From positions 1 through 6,084 of the forward strand of contig JAESSX010000182.1 of the NCBI GenBank assembly GCA_016763915.1: a stretch of DNA of 6,084 nucleotides. The letters run 5' to 3'. The number at the start of each line of letters is the position of its first letter. The stretch's first letter is position 1. A program made the translations under genes and the position numbers. This document shows, piece after piece, positions 1 to 5,558 of this stretch. Under the pieces are notes generated by a model. It saw nothing but the letters and a program-made list of their open reading frames with translations. It was not told where the DNA came from and did no database searches. The stretch comes from Rhodospirillales bacterium. Its GTDB lineage: Bacteria; Pseudomonadota; Alphaproteobacteria; Rhodospirillales_A; Casp-alpha2.

Positions 1-201
1 GAACAGCGCCGGTGCGATGGCTAGGTAACCCTCGGAGGCAAAGCCGTCGACGACGTCTCGGATGTGAGCGTTGACGCCGAAGATTTCCTGGATGACGACG
101 ACAGCCCCCCGGGGGCCGCCCTGGGCCTCTCTGACCGGCTGGGCGCGGTAGGCGTCAAATTCGTGCCCGTCCGACGCCGTCAACTTGATGATCTCGCCCA
201 T
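1..201 (-). CDS. Dienelactone hydrolase family protein, N-terminal part (runs off left edge)
   Basis: The minus strand reads open from an ATG at 199-201 to the window edge, giving 67 residues that begin MGEIIKLTASDGHEFDAYRA. The segment GAVVVIQEIFGVNAHIRDVVDGF at residues 32-54, followed by ASEGYLAIAPALF, matches the N-terminal alpha/beta-hydrolase strand-and-helix pattern of the dienelactone hydrolase (carboxymethylenebutenolidase) family. Glu39 in QEIFG corresponds to the conserved Glu near position 36 of Pseudomonas DLH, which contacts the nucleophilic Cys. The catalytic Cys/Asp/His triad would lie outside the window and cannot be checked. Family members are cytoplasmic and hydrolyse dienelactones or other esters; many have unknown natural substrates, so no substrate is assigned. 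The start is supported by an AGGGAG Shine-Dalgarno sequence (208-213 read on the minus strand) six bases upstream. The gene is divergent from the lipoprotein cassette. Family call confident; specific activity unknown. Confidence 0.85.
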   Translation of the reverse strand, partial: MGEIIKLTASDGHEFDAYRAQPVREAQGGPRGAVVVIQEIFGVNAHIRDVVDGFASEGYLAIAPALF

Positions 202-205
202 TTAA

Positions 206-213
206 CTCTCCCT
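206..213 (-). promoter_or_regulatory. Ribosome binding site of the dienelactone hydrolase-like gene
   Basis: Read on the minus strand this is AGGGAGAG. Its AGGGAG part ends six bases before the ATG at 199-201, which fixes the start of the partial gene. Confidence 0.6.
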
Positions 214-217
214 GTTG

Positions 218-243
218 TTTTGCGGCGTTAACGTAGCGCAAAA
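218..243. repeat. Inverted repeat upstream of the dienelactone hydrolase-like gene
   Basis: TTTTGCG at 218-224 is exactly mirrored by CGCAAAA at 237-243 across a 12-base spacer. The spacer itself contains the small palindrome CGTTAACG (226-233). It lies in the divergent intergenic region, about 17 bases from the start codon at 201. It overlaps a weak candidate -10 (230-235) for that gene, so an operator is one reading; a hairpin in the mRNA leader is another. No U-run follows on either strand, so it is not a normal intrinsic terminator. Confidence 0.4.
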
Positions 244-257
244 GCCCCATCCGACAA
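230..257 (-). promoter_or_regulatory. Weak candidate sigma70 promoter for the dienelactone hydrolase-like gene
   Basis: On the minus strand, TTGTCG (252-257) and TACGTT (230-235) are separated by 16 bases. The -10 is poor (3 of 6 consensus positions) but the position suits the gene starting at 201, and the -10 falls inside the inverted repeat 218-243. Chance occurrence is quite possible. Confidence 0.22.
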
Positions 258-319
258 AGACCGCAAAAAGGAGCGGACGCTGCAACAGCCTATACGGGTT
301 ATGGTGTAAGGATTCTGTA

Positions 320-348
320 TCGACAACTACCGTGACTTTGCCTAAGGT
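320..348 (+). promoter_or_regulatory. Candidate sigma70 promoter of the lipoprotein/M48 cassette
   Basis: TCGACA (320-325, one mismatch to TTGACA) and TAAGGT (343-348, TA and final T conserved) are separated by 17 bases. Transcription would begin near 355, leaving a leader of about 33 bases before the ATG at 388. This is the best-spaced pair I found in the 186-base intergenic region, but the -10 is weak. Confidence 0.3.
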
Positions 349-375
349 AAAAAAACAAAGAGAGAACGCAGTCCT

Positions 376-384
376 GGGGGGGGG
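376..384 (+). repeat. Run of nine G immediately upstream of the first lipoprotein start
   Basis: Nine consecutive G residues are followed by AAT and then the ATG at 388. The run occupies the place of the Shine-Dalgarno sequence, and no other purine-rich SD is better placed (AGAGAGAA at 359-366 is about 20 bases away). Homopolymer G tracts of this length can slip during replication, which would change the spacing between the G-rich SD and the start codon. It is also a typical place for sequencing error. Confidence 0.6.
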
Positions 385-387
385 AAT

Positions 388-1104
388 ATGAAGCTTCGCG
401 CCTTTAGCCGTTTGCTGGGTGTGGTGATGACCATCAGCCTTGTTCTATCCGGGTGTCAAACCACCTCTTTCTATGTCAGCAAACACCTTGCAAGACCAGA
501 CCCCGGTATCAGGGTATTGCTGATGCCCACGGACATTGAACTCAGTGAATTGAATGCAGGGGGCACCCCGGAGCCAAACGCCGAATGGACCGCAAAAGCA
601 AAAAAGCTTGTCACCGCTATTCTTAACGACAAAATGAGCCAACTTGGCGCCAAATTCGCTTTTTACGAATTGAATGAAAGCGATTTCCAGATCGAATCCA
701 ACCTTGTTCAGCTAAGAAAACTTCATGGTGCAGTCGGCAACGCAATTCTGGTCCATAAATATGTTCCAATTTTTGAGTTGCCCAGCAAAAAGGAACAGTT
801 TGACTGGACCCTGGGTCCAAAGGTCAAAGTTCTGCGCAATAAATACAACGCGGACTATGCCTTGTTCCTTTATATTCGCGACAGCTACACCAGCAGCGGC
901 CGGGCCGTTGCCATCTTCCTTGCCGCCGCACTTCTGGGAGTCGGTCTGCAGGGCGGCACACAAATCGGGTTCGCGTCATTGGTCGACCTCGATAGTGGTG
1001 ACATCGTCTGGTTCAACCGCTTGGCTCGGGGCTTTGGCGATTTAAGGGAAAGAAAGCCGGCGGAAGAAACCGTGTCCGTTCTGTTGACGGATTTTCCTAA
1101 ATAA
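388..1104 (+). CDS. Lipoprotein of unknown function, possibly CsgG/TolB-N-like fold
   Basis: A 238-residue protein with a clear lipoprotein signal: basic start MKLRAFSR, hydrophobic core to residue 20, and lipobox L20-S21-G22-C23. Gln24 follows the lipidated Cys, so there is no Asp+2 retention signal and outer-membrane sorting is expected. Past the signal I do not recognise a family with confidence. The order of elements (IRVLLMPTDIEL near 41-52; a helix with KKLVTAILNDKM near 72-83; NADYALFLYIRDSY at 154-167; a hydrophobic Ala/Gly/Leu stretch at 172-190; then GFASLVDLDSGDIVWFNRL at 194-212) recalls periplasmic lipoproteins with a CsgG or TolB-N-terminal-like alpha/beta fold, where a strand ending 'VDLxSGxxxW' is common. 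That resemblance is inference. The stretch at 172-190 is too polar at its end for a sure membrane helix. It is the first gene of the cassette: its TAA overlaps the next ATG by one base (TAATG), implying coupled translation. Confidence 0.8.
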   Translation: MKLRAFSRLLGVVMTISLVLSGCQTTSFYVSKHLARPDPGIRVLLMPTDIELSELNAGGTPEPNAEWTAKAKKLVTAILNDKMSQLGAKFAFYELNESDFQIESNLVQLRKLHGAVGNAILVHKYVPIFELPSKKEQFDWTLGPKVKVLRNKYNADYALFLYIRDSYTSSGRAVAIFLAAALLGVGLQGGTQIGFASLVDLDSGDIVWFNRLARGFGDLRERKPAEETVSVLLTDFPK

Positions 1105-2366
1105 TGCGATCCAAAAATTTAGCGCTGTCCACATTAATTCTCCTGTTGAGCACAGGATGCGTGACCCTTCCCGGCCAAGACAAACCCTTGTTCGACATCC
1201 TTCAGGCACCCTCAACCTCCGGCGAAAAAGACCCCCAGGCACGGGAAGGCGACGAGCAAAGCGTTTATACATTGCCCGACATTGGCCCCGGCATCAGACC
1301 TGCCCTGAATACCGACGAAGCGGGTTTATGGATGACCGTGGATAATGTCGAAGCTCAATTAAAAACGTCCGGAAACCTAGTTCGCGACCCTGAAATAAAT
1401 TCCTATATCAGTGGTTTGGTTTGTAAATTGGCAGGCCCCTATTGCAAGGACATCCGTACCTACGTCGTTCGCGTTCCCGTTTTCAATGCCTCGATGATGC
1501 CCAACGGTGTCATGCAGGTGTGGACGGGACTCATTTTGAGATCACGGAACGAAGCACAGATTTCCGCTGTCTTGGGCCACGAGATCGGACATTACCTTCG
1601 CCGCCACTCGATACAGAGAATGCGTGACTCCATATCGACATATAATTTTCTGATTTTTGTTCAAATGGCGGCTGCTTATGCCGGCGTTCCTTCTGCTGGT
1701 AATCTTGCGCAATTGTTGGCCCAGGGCTCGCTTGCATCTTTCAGCCGGGACAATGAACGGGAATCCGATGCCATTGGGCTTAAGTTTCTGGTCGAAAGCG
1801 GCTATGACCCCCGGGAGGCTTCCGTGGTCTGGAACCAACTTATCCGCGAAGATAAGGCTTCGGACGAATTCCGGTTCCGGTCACTTTTTCTGGAAACCCA
1901 CCCGCAACCAGAAGAAAGGTTCAAGACCTTGAGACGTATGGCAAACCAAGCCATTGCTGAAGGCCATACCGGCGAAAAAGGCCGGCAACGCTTTCTTGAC
2001 GTCTTTCTTCCTCACCGGAAATCTTTTCTTCGCGACGACCTTCGCCTTGGGCAGTATTCACAAACCCTGGAATTGTTGAAAATGCTGGAAGAAGACGGAG
2101 AAAACATCCCCGAGGTAAAGTATTTCAGGGGTGAGGTTTATCGCCTGCGTAAAAAGGAAAAGGATGTGGAAAAAGCTCTGGCCGCCTACCAAAAGGCATT
2201 GAACATCGGTACGCCGCCACCTGAAATCCACCGATCAATGGGGATGGTTTTCTCAAAATTAAAACAACAGGGAAATGCACGGGCCTCGTATCAGCGTTAC
2301 CTGGAACTGCAACCGGACGCCCCGGACGCACTGATGATTAAACACCTAATTGAAACCATGAAATGA
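1104..2366 (+). CDS. M48-family zinc metalloprotease lipoprotein with C-terminal TPR-like region (BepA/LoiP-like)
   Basis: A 420-residue predicted periplasmic or outer-membrane-anchored protease. The signal peptide ends L15-S16-T17-G18-C19, a lipobox with Ser rather than Leu at -3, which is unusual but allowed. The M48 domain spans roughly residues 75-285. Visible residues are the zinc motif H159-E160-I161-G162-H163 (Glu160 catalytic), the third ligand in N217-ERESD-A (probably E218, with D222 supporting), and H266 in THPQPEER, which aligns with the regulatory His of the BepA 'His switch' loop (His246 in E. coli). NASMMPNGVMQVWTGLI before the zinc helix is typical of the family. Residues about 336-415 form helical pairs with TPR character (AALAAYQKALNIG, then ARASYQRYLELQPDAPDAL). 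Cys107 and Cys114 are the only other cysteines and could form a disulfide. Known relatives degrade or help assemble misfolded outer-membrane beta-barrels such as LptD. No good SD is visible; the start overlaps the previous stop by one base, so translation is probably coupled. Family call very secure, substrate unknown. Confidence 0.95.
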   Translation: MRSKNLALSTLILLLSTGCVTLPGQDKPLFDILQAPSTSGEKDPQAREGDEQSVYTLPDIGPGIRPALNTDEAGLWMTVDNVEAQLKTSGNLVRDPEINSYISGLVCKLAGPYCKDIRTYVVRVPVFNASMMPNGVMQVWTGLILRSRNEAQISAVLGHEIGHYLRRHSIQRMRDSISTYNFLIFVQMAAAYAGVPSAGNLAQLLAQGSLASFSRDNERESDAIGLKFLVESGYDPREASVVWNQLIREDKASDEFRFRSLFLETHPQPEERFKTLRRMANQAIAEGHTGEKGRQRFLDVFLPHRKSFLRDDLRLGQYSQTLELLKMLEEDGENIPEVKYFRGEVYRLRKKEKDVEKALAAYQKALNIGTPPPEIHRSMGMVFSKLKQQGNARASYQRYLELQPDAPDALMIKHLIETMK

Positions 2367-2932
2367 ACCTGACAATGGTACGGCTTTCTTTAATTTTCCC
2401 CCTCATCCTTCTGATCACCGGTTGTACGTATTACAGCCTGATCCCGCGAGGAAAAATCGAGATAGGAGGGGTTTACACTATTCGCTCCGAGATTGCCTGG
2501 AGCAAAGCAAGCCAGGGAAATACGGAAATCTGGACCGTTGACGGGTCCGGGCTACAGGAACTGCGTTTTGTAAACGGATTGTCGGACGGCGACTTACTTT
2601 TCAAAAACGCTACACAGGGAGACCTCCCCGAGTACAAAAGCGATATGTCCTTCCTGGAAATAAAGGAATTTATCGAAACCAGCGCCACCGCTGTAGGCGT
2701 TGTCGGAATTACATCCAGGAATTTCCGCCCCTTCAAGTTCGGCCTCCTTGACGGGTTCAGAGCGGAATTCTCCTATACCCTGGAAGATGGACTATTTCGC
2801 GAAGGGTTTGCAGTAGGAGCCAAAAAAGAAAACAAGTTGTACTTGATAATCTATAGCGGCACCCGCCTGCATTATTACCCAAAGAACCTGGAAGACGCCG
2901 AATTTATTCTTCGGTCAATCCAAATCCTTTAA
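2363..2932 (+). CDS. Small lipoprotein of unknown function, third gene of the M48 cassette
   Basis: A 189-residue protein with a lipoprotein signal: MNLTMVRLSLIFPLILL, then lipobox I18-T19-G20-C21 and Thr22 at +2, so outer-membrane sorting is expected. I do not recognise the family. The mature part is about 168 residues with alternating short strands and one clear helix (MSFLEIKEFIETSATAVG, near 93-110). It ends in a strand-rich half with YTLEDGLFREGFAVGAKKENKLYLIIYSG and a final helix-strand 'NLEDAEFILRSIQIL'. That C-terminal pattern (strands of a small antiparallel sheet, then a helix ending in 'xxIxxSIxI') resembles PsbP/DcrB/LpqN-like lipoprotein folds, but this is only a shape argument. 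There are no catalytic motifs. The ATG overlaps the TGA of the protease gene (ATGA, four bases), so the two are almost certainly co-translated. An alternative start at Met5 (2375) would also keep the signal peptide; neither has a good SD. Confidence 0.8.
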   Translation: MNLTMVRLSLIFPLILLITGCTYYSLIPRGKIEIGGVYTIRSEIAWSKASQGNTEIWTVDGSGLQELRFVNGLSDGDLLFKNATQGDLPEYKSDMSFLEIKEFIETSATAVGVVGITSRNFRPFKFGLLDGFRAEFSYTLEDGLFREGFAVGAKKENKLYLIIYSGTRLHYYPKNLEDAEFILRSIQIL

Positions 2933-3028
2933 CCGTACCGCCCTATTAGCGAGACGATTCCAGAAAGAGGTACCCCAATCAGGCAGTAGCGATAAACTCT
3001 GGTGCCAAGCCCGCCCGGAACGAATGCC
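2933..3028. other. Convergent intergenic gap without a visible terminator
   Basis: These 96 bases separate the 3' ends of the lipoprotein cassette and ychF. I looked on both strands for a GC-rich stem followed by a T-run and found none; the best pairing is a 5-base GTACC/GGTAC with a long loop. Termination here would have to be Rho-dependent or lie inside the facing gene. Confidence 0.5.
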
Positions 3029-4129
3029 CTAGACGTTGAACCGGAACAGCAACACGTCGCCGTCCTTGACCTCGTAGGTGCGGCCTTCGGCGCGCATTTT
3101 GCCGGCGTCCTTGGCCGCCTGTTCGCCGCCCAGCGAAATGTAATCGTCATAGCCGATGGTCTCGGCGGCGATGAAGCCGCGTGCGAAATCGGTATGGATG
3201 ACGCCGGCGGATTCCTGGGCCGTCGCGCCCTCGGGGATCGTCCAGGCCCGGACCTCCTTCGGCCCGACGGTGAAAAACGTCGCCAACCCCAATAGCTTGT
3301 GTCCGGCGCGCACCACCCTGGTCAGGCCGGTTTCGGTCAACCCTAAGGCTTCCAGAAATTCCAGCCGATCGGCGGGATCGCTCAGTTGCGATACTTCTTC
3401 TTCGATCCTGGCCGAGATCACCACCGAGGCCGCCCCCTCGTCAGCCGCCATGGCGGCGGCTTTGGCGCTCAGGGCATTGCCCTCGGCGGCCGAGTCCTCG
3501 TCCACATTGAGGACGTACAGAACCGGTTTCGAGGTCAGCAGCCCGAGCATGTGAAAGGGCTTGCGTTCATCCTCGGTAATATCCAGCTTACGCGCCGGCT
3601 GGCCGTTTTCCAGCAGTTCCAGGGCGCGTTTTACCAACGCCAGTTCGACCACCGCCGCCTTGTCCTGTCCGCGCGTCTTCTTGGTCAGGGGATCGATCCG
3701 TTTGGCCAGGCTTTCCATGTCCGCCAGCATCAGTTCCGTGGTCACCGTTTCGGCGTCGCTGACCGGGTCGGCGGCGCCGTCCACATGGGTGACATCGCCG
3801 CCGTCGAAACAGCGCAGCACGTGAACGATGGCGTCGACCTCGCGGATGTTGCCGAGAAACTTGTTGCCCAACCCCTCGCCCTTGGACGCCCCTTTGACCA
3901 GACCGGCGATATCGACGAATTCCAGTTGTGTCGACAGAACCTGCTCCGGATGAGCGATCGCCGCCAGGGCATCCAGACGGTCATCGGGCACCGACACCCG
4001 GCCCACGTTGGGTTCGATGGTGGTGAACGGGAAATTGGCGGCTTCGGCCGCCTGGGATTCGGTCAGGGCGTTGAACAACGTCGATTTGCCGACATTGGGA
4101 AGCCCGACGATGCCGCAGTTAAAGCCCAT
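3029..4129 (-). CDS. ychF: Ribosome-associated P-loop ATPase/GTPase YchF (OLA1/Obg-like)
   Basis: A 366-residue protein, close to the 363 of the E. coli protein and colinear with it. It has a P-loop at residues 9-17 (GLPNVGKST), a G2-like [10 protein letters not shown] at 32-41, and a G3 region [17 protein letters not shown] at 73-89. The nucleotide specificity motif is N208-V209-D210-E211 in place of NKxD; this change is the family hallmark and is linked to ATP preference. A TGS domain fills about 283-366 ([20 protein letters not shown] to [10 protein letters not shown]). In bacteria YchF binds ribosomes and influences translation and the oxidative stress response; it is cytoplasmic. It is the last gene of the rplY-pth-ychF run: its ATG lies inside the pth 3' end (11-base overlap), with only a weak GGAT seven bases upstream as SD, so coupling to pth translation is likely. 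The gene ends in TAG and faces the lipoprotein cassette convergently. Nothing looks broken. Confidence 0.97.
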   Translation of the reverse strand: MGFNCGIVGLPNVGKSTLFNALTESQAAEAANFPFTTIEPNVGRVSVPDDRLDALAAIAHPEQVLSTQLEFVDIAGLVKGASKGEGLGNKFLGNIREVDAIVHVLRCFDGGDVTHVDGAADPVSDAETVTTELMLADMESLAKRIDPLTKKTRGQDKAAVVELALVKRALELLENGQPARKLDITEDERKPFHMLGLLTSKPVLYVLNVDEDSAAEGNALSAKAAAMAADEGAASVVISARIEEEVSQLSDPADRLEFLEALGLTETGLTRVVRAGHKLLGLATFFTVGPKEVRAWTIPEGATAQESAGVIHTDFARGFIAAETIGYDDYISLGGEQAAKDAGKMRAEGRTYEVKDGDVLLFRFNV

Positions 4130-4748
4130 CTTTGGTATCCGTTTTACTGTTCGTTTCCGGTTTTGGTTTGTGGGCCCGGGGCGGGTTGACGTCCGCCATG
4201 ACCCGGGTCAGGAAATCGCTGTCCCTGGCGGCTGCCAGCAGGCCGGCATGGTCGGCGACGGCATTGATAACCTTGTCCACCCATTCGGTGTCGGCCTTGG
4301 AAAAATCCTTCAGCACATGGCCGCTCACCTTGTCCTTGTCGCCGGGATGGCCGATGCCTAAGCGCACACGGCCATACTCAGAGCCAATGTGATCGTGGAT
4401 GGAACGCAGCCCGTTATGCCCGGCATGACCGCCGCCCCGCTTGACGCGGACCTTGGCGCTCGCCAAATCGATTTCATCATGCAGCACGACGATGTCTTCG
4501 GGCCGGATTTTATAAAACGCGCAGGCCGCGGCGACCGCGCGCCCGGATTCGTTCATAAAGGTTTGCGGCTTCAGCGCCAGCACCTTGACGCCGTCGAGGA
4601 CGCCTTCGGCCAAAAGGCCTTGGAACTTCTTACGGAACGGAGCGAAGGAATAGCGCTCGGCAATCGCGTCGATGGCCATAAAACCGATGTTGTGACGGTT
4701 TTTGGCGTATTCGGACCCTGGATTCCCCAAGCCGACCAGCAAAAGCAT
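4119..4748 (-). CDS. pth: Peptidyl-tRNA hydrolase
   Basis: A 209-residue cytoplasmic enzyme that cleaves the ester bond of peptidyl-tRNAs that have dropped off ribosomes, recycling tRNA. The active-site set of the bacterial Pth family is complete: GLGNPG at 6-11 with Asn9, catalytic His19 in NRHNIGF, Asn66 in PQTFMNESG, Asp91 in VLHDEIDL, and Asn112 in GGGHAGHNGLRS (equivalents of E. coli N10, H20, N68, D93 and N114). It is slightly longer than the usual 190-195 residues because of a polar tail from about residue 187 ([22 protein letters not shown]). Tails of this sort are common in alphaproteobacterial Pth and look disordered. The start is set by GGAGG (4756-4760 on the minus strand) seven bases upstream. 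It follows rplY by 24 bases and overlaps ychF by 11, fitting a shared transcript. Confidence 0.97.
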   Translation of the reverse strand: MLLLVGLGNPGSEYAKNRHNIGFMAIDAIAERYSFAPFRKKFQGLLAEGVLDGVKVLALKPQTFMNESGRAVAAACAFYKIRPEDIVVLHDEIDLASAKVRVKRGGGHAGHNGLRSIHDHIGSEYGRVRLGIGHPGDKDKVSGHVLKDFSKADTEWVDKVINAVADHAGLLAAARDSDFLTRVMADVNPPRAHKPKPETNSKTDTKDGL

Positions 4749-4755
4749 GATGCAT

Positions 4756-4760
4756 CCTCC
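4756..4760 (-). promoter_or_regulatory. Ribosome binding site of pth
   Basis: GGAGG on the minus strand, seven bases before the ATG, in the 24-base gap after the rplY stop. It supports independent initiation of pth from the shared mRNA. Confidence 0.65.
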
Positions 4761-4772
4761 GGTCGGCGAAGG

Positions 4773-5465
4773 TTAGTCCTTGTCGCCTTCGGCTTTTTCT
4801 TCGCCCTCGGCGGCAGCTTCTTCGCCCTCGACGCCTTCGCCTTCTTCGCCCTCGATGCCTTCGCCTTCTTCGCCCTCTTCTTCTTCGGTTTCAACCAGAA
4901 GCGTCGGCGCGGCGATGGTGGCGATGGTAAAGTCGCGTTCGGCGATGATCAGCTCGACGTCCTCGGGCAGTTCGATCGAACTGATGTGGACGCTGTCGCC
5001 GATTTCAAGCCCGGTCAGGTCGACGGTGAGTTTCTCAGGGATGCCGTCCGGCTTGCAACGCATTTCGACCGTATGGCGGACGACGTTGAGAACGCCGCCG
5101 CGCTTGATGCCGGGGCTTTCTTCATGGTTTTCGAACACCACCTGAACGTCGATATTGAGACGGGTGGCGGCGCTGAAGCGCATGAAATCGACATGAATGG
5201 GACGGTCGGTGACGGGATCAACCTGCAGGTCGCGGGCCAGAACCCGGTGCTTTTGGCCGCCGACTTCGATTTCGAACACGCGGGCGAAGAAGCCCGGTCC
5301 GCGAAGCTGCTTTTGCAGATCCTTGGGGTCGATGGAAATCAACACCGGTTCTTCCTTGTTCCCGTAAATAATACAGGGAACGCGTCCTGCACGGCGCGTT
5401 GCGCGTGCGGCGCCTGTACCTGATCTGTCGCGCGGTTCGCCAGCGAGGGCTGTCGATTGAGCCAT
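4773..5465 (-). CDS. rplY: 50S ribosomal protein L25, long CTC-type form
   Basis: A 230-residue long-form L25 (general stress protein CTC/TL5 type), which binds 5S rRNA in the large subunit central protuberance. The N-terminal 5S-binding beta-barrel covers about 1-95, with the family signature RATRRAGRVPCIIYG at 21-35, the VLISIDPKDLQKQLR segment at 41-55, and DPVTDRPIHVDFMRF at 83-97. The CTC C-terminal domain covers about 100-188 (LNIDVQVVFENHEESPGIKRGGVLNVV, and later LTGLEIGDSVHISSIELPEDVEL). From 189 on the protein is a very acidic Glu/Gly/Ala tail of about 40 residues, partly built from an 8-residue repeat (GEGIEGEE, GEGVEGEE). E. coli L25 has only the N-terminal domain (94 residues); the two-domain form is usual in alphaproteobacteria. 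The start has a textbook AGGAG (5474-5478) eight bases upstream. Between prs and pth, its place is the usual one. Confidence 0.97.
   Translation of the reverse strand: MAQSTALAGEPRDRSGTGAARATRRAGRVPCIIYGNKEEPVLISIDPKDLQKQLRGPGFFARVFEIEVGGQKHRVLARDLQVDPVTDRPIHVDFMRFSAATRLNIDVQVVFENHEESPGIKRGGVLNVVRHTVEMRCKPDGIPEKLTVDLTGLEIGDSVHISSIELPEDVELIIAERDFTIATIAAPTLLVETEEEEGEEGEGIEGEEGEGVEGEEAAAEGEEKAEGDKD
4818..4877 (-). repeat. In-frame 24-base tandem repeat encoding the acidic tail of L25
   Basis: Two full 24-base units (4818-4841 and 4842-4865) differ at a single base (C/T, giving Val or Ile). They are followed by a half unit (4866-4877) that matches the first 12 bases exactly. Each unit encodes eight acidic residues. 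Further Glu codons on both sides extend the low-complexity stretch over about 4776-4897. The unit length is a multiple of three, so copy-number change would lengthen or shorten the tail without a frameshift. Confidence 0.8.
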
Positions 5466-5473
5466 AATAAATT

Positions 5474-5478
5474 CTCCT
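5474..5478 (-). promoter_or_regulatory. Ribosome binding site of rplY
   Basis: AGGAG within AAGGAGAA on the minus strand, eight bases from the ATG. It is the strongest SD in the window and fits a highly expressed ribosomal protein. Confidence 0.7.
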
Positions 5479-5533
5479 TGGTTTCGCCCGGCCGGTTCTT
5501 AAACATGGGTTCCGGCGGCGATTTGCCATCTTT

Positions 5534-5558
5534 AAGGCGGAGGATACATACCCGCCTT
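5534..5558. repeat. Inverted repeat surrounding the candidate rplY -10 element
   Basis: AAGGCGG at 5534-5540 is exactly mirrored by CCGCCTT at 5552-5558 across an 11-base spacer. On the minus strand the candidate -10 TATGTA lies within the spacer. There is no U-run on either side, so it is unlikely to be an intrinsic terminator for prs; an operator or a chance repeat are the alternatives. Confidence 0.35.

Noticed and set aside
105..115. C6-G5 run as a possible regulatory or slippage site
   Set aside because: It lies within the hydrolase coding frame in Gly-Pro-Arg-Gly codons and is explained by GC-rich codon use; the frame is intact.
3386..4189. A 267-codon open frame on the plus strand opposite ychF
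   Set aside because: It mirrors the ychF coding sequence, has an unlikely His/Gln/Arg/Gly-rich composition, and no domain or ribosome binding site supports it.
4571..4894. A Lys/Ala-rich frame on the minus strand (KKAKASRAKK repeats) overlapping the end of rplY and start of pth, suggestive of a DNA-binding tail or a frameshift product
   Set aside because: It is the shifted reading of the Glu-codon repeat in rplY (GAA GAA GGC read as AAG AAG GCG) and continues out of frame through pth. Both real genes are intact, so neither a frameshift nor a separate gene is needed.
4389..5423. A 344-codon open frame on the plus strand opposite rplY and pth
   Set aside because: It is antisense to two well-recognised genes and its product is low-complexity (repeated Phe/Ala/Leu opposite the acidic tail) with no recognisable domain. 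GC-rich genes often leave long open antisense frames.
5534..5558. Intrinsic terminator after prs
   Set aside because: The stem is only 7 base pairs with an 11-base loop and has no T-run on either strand.
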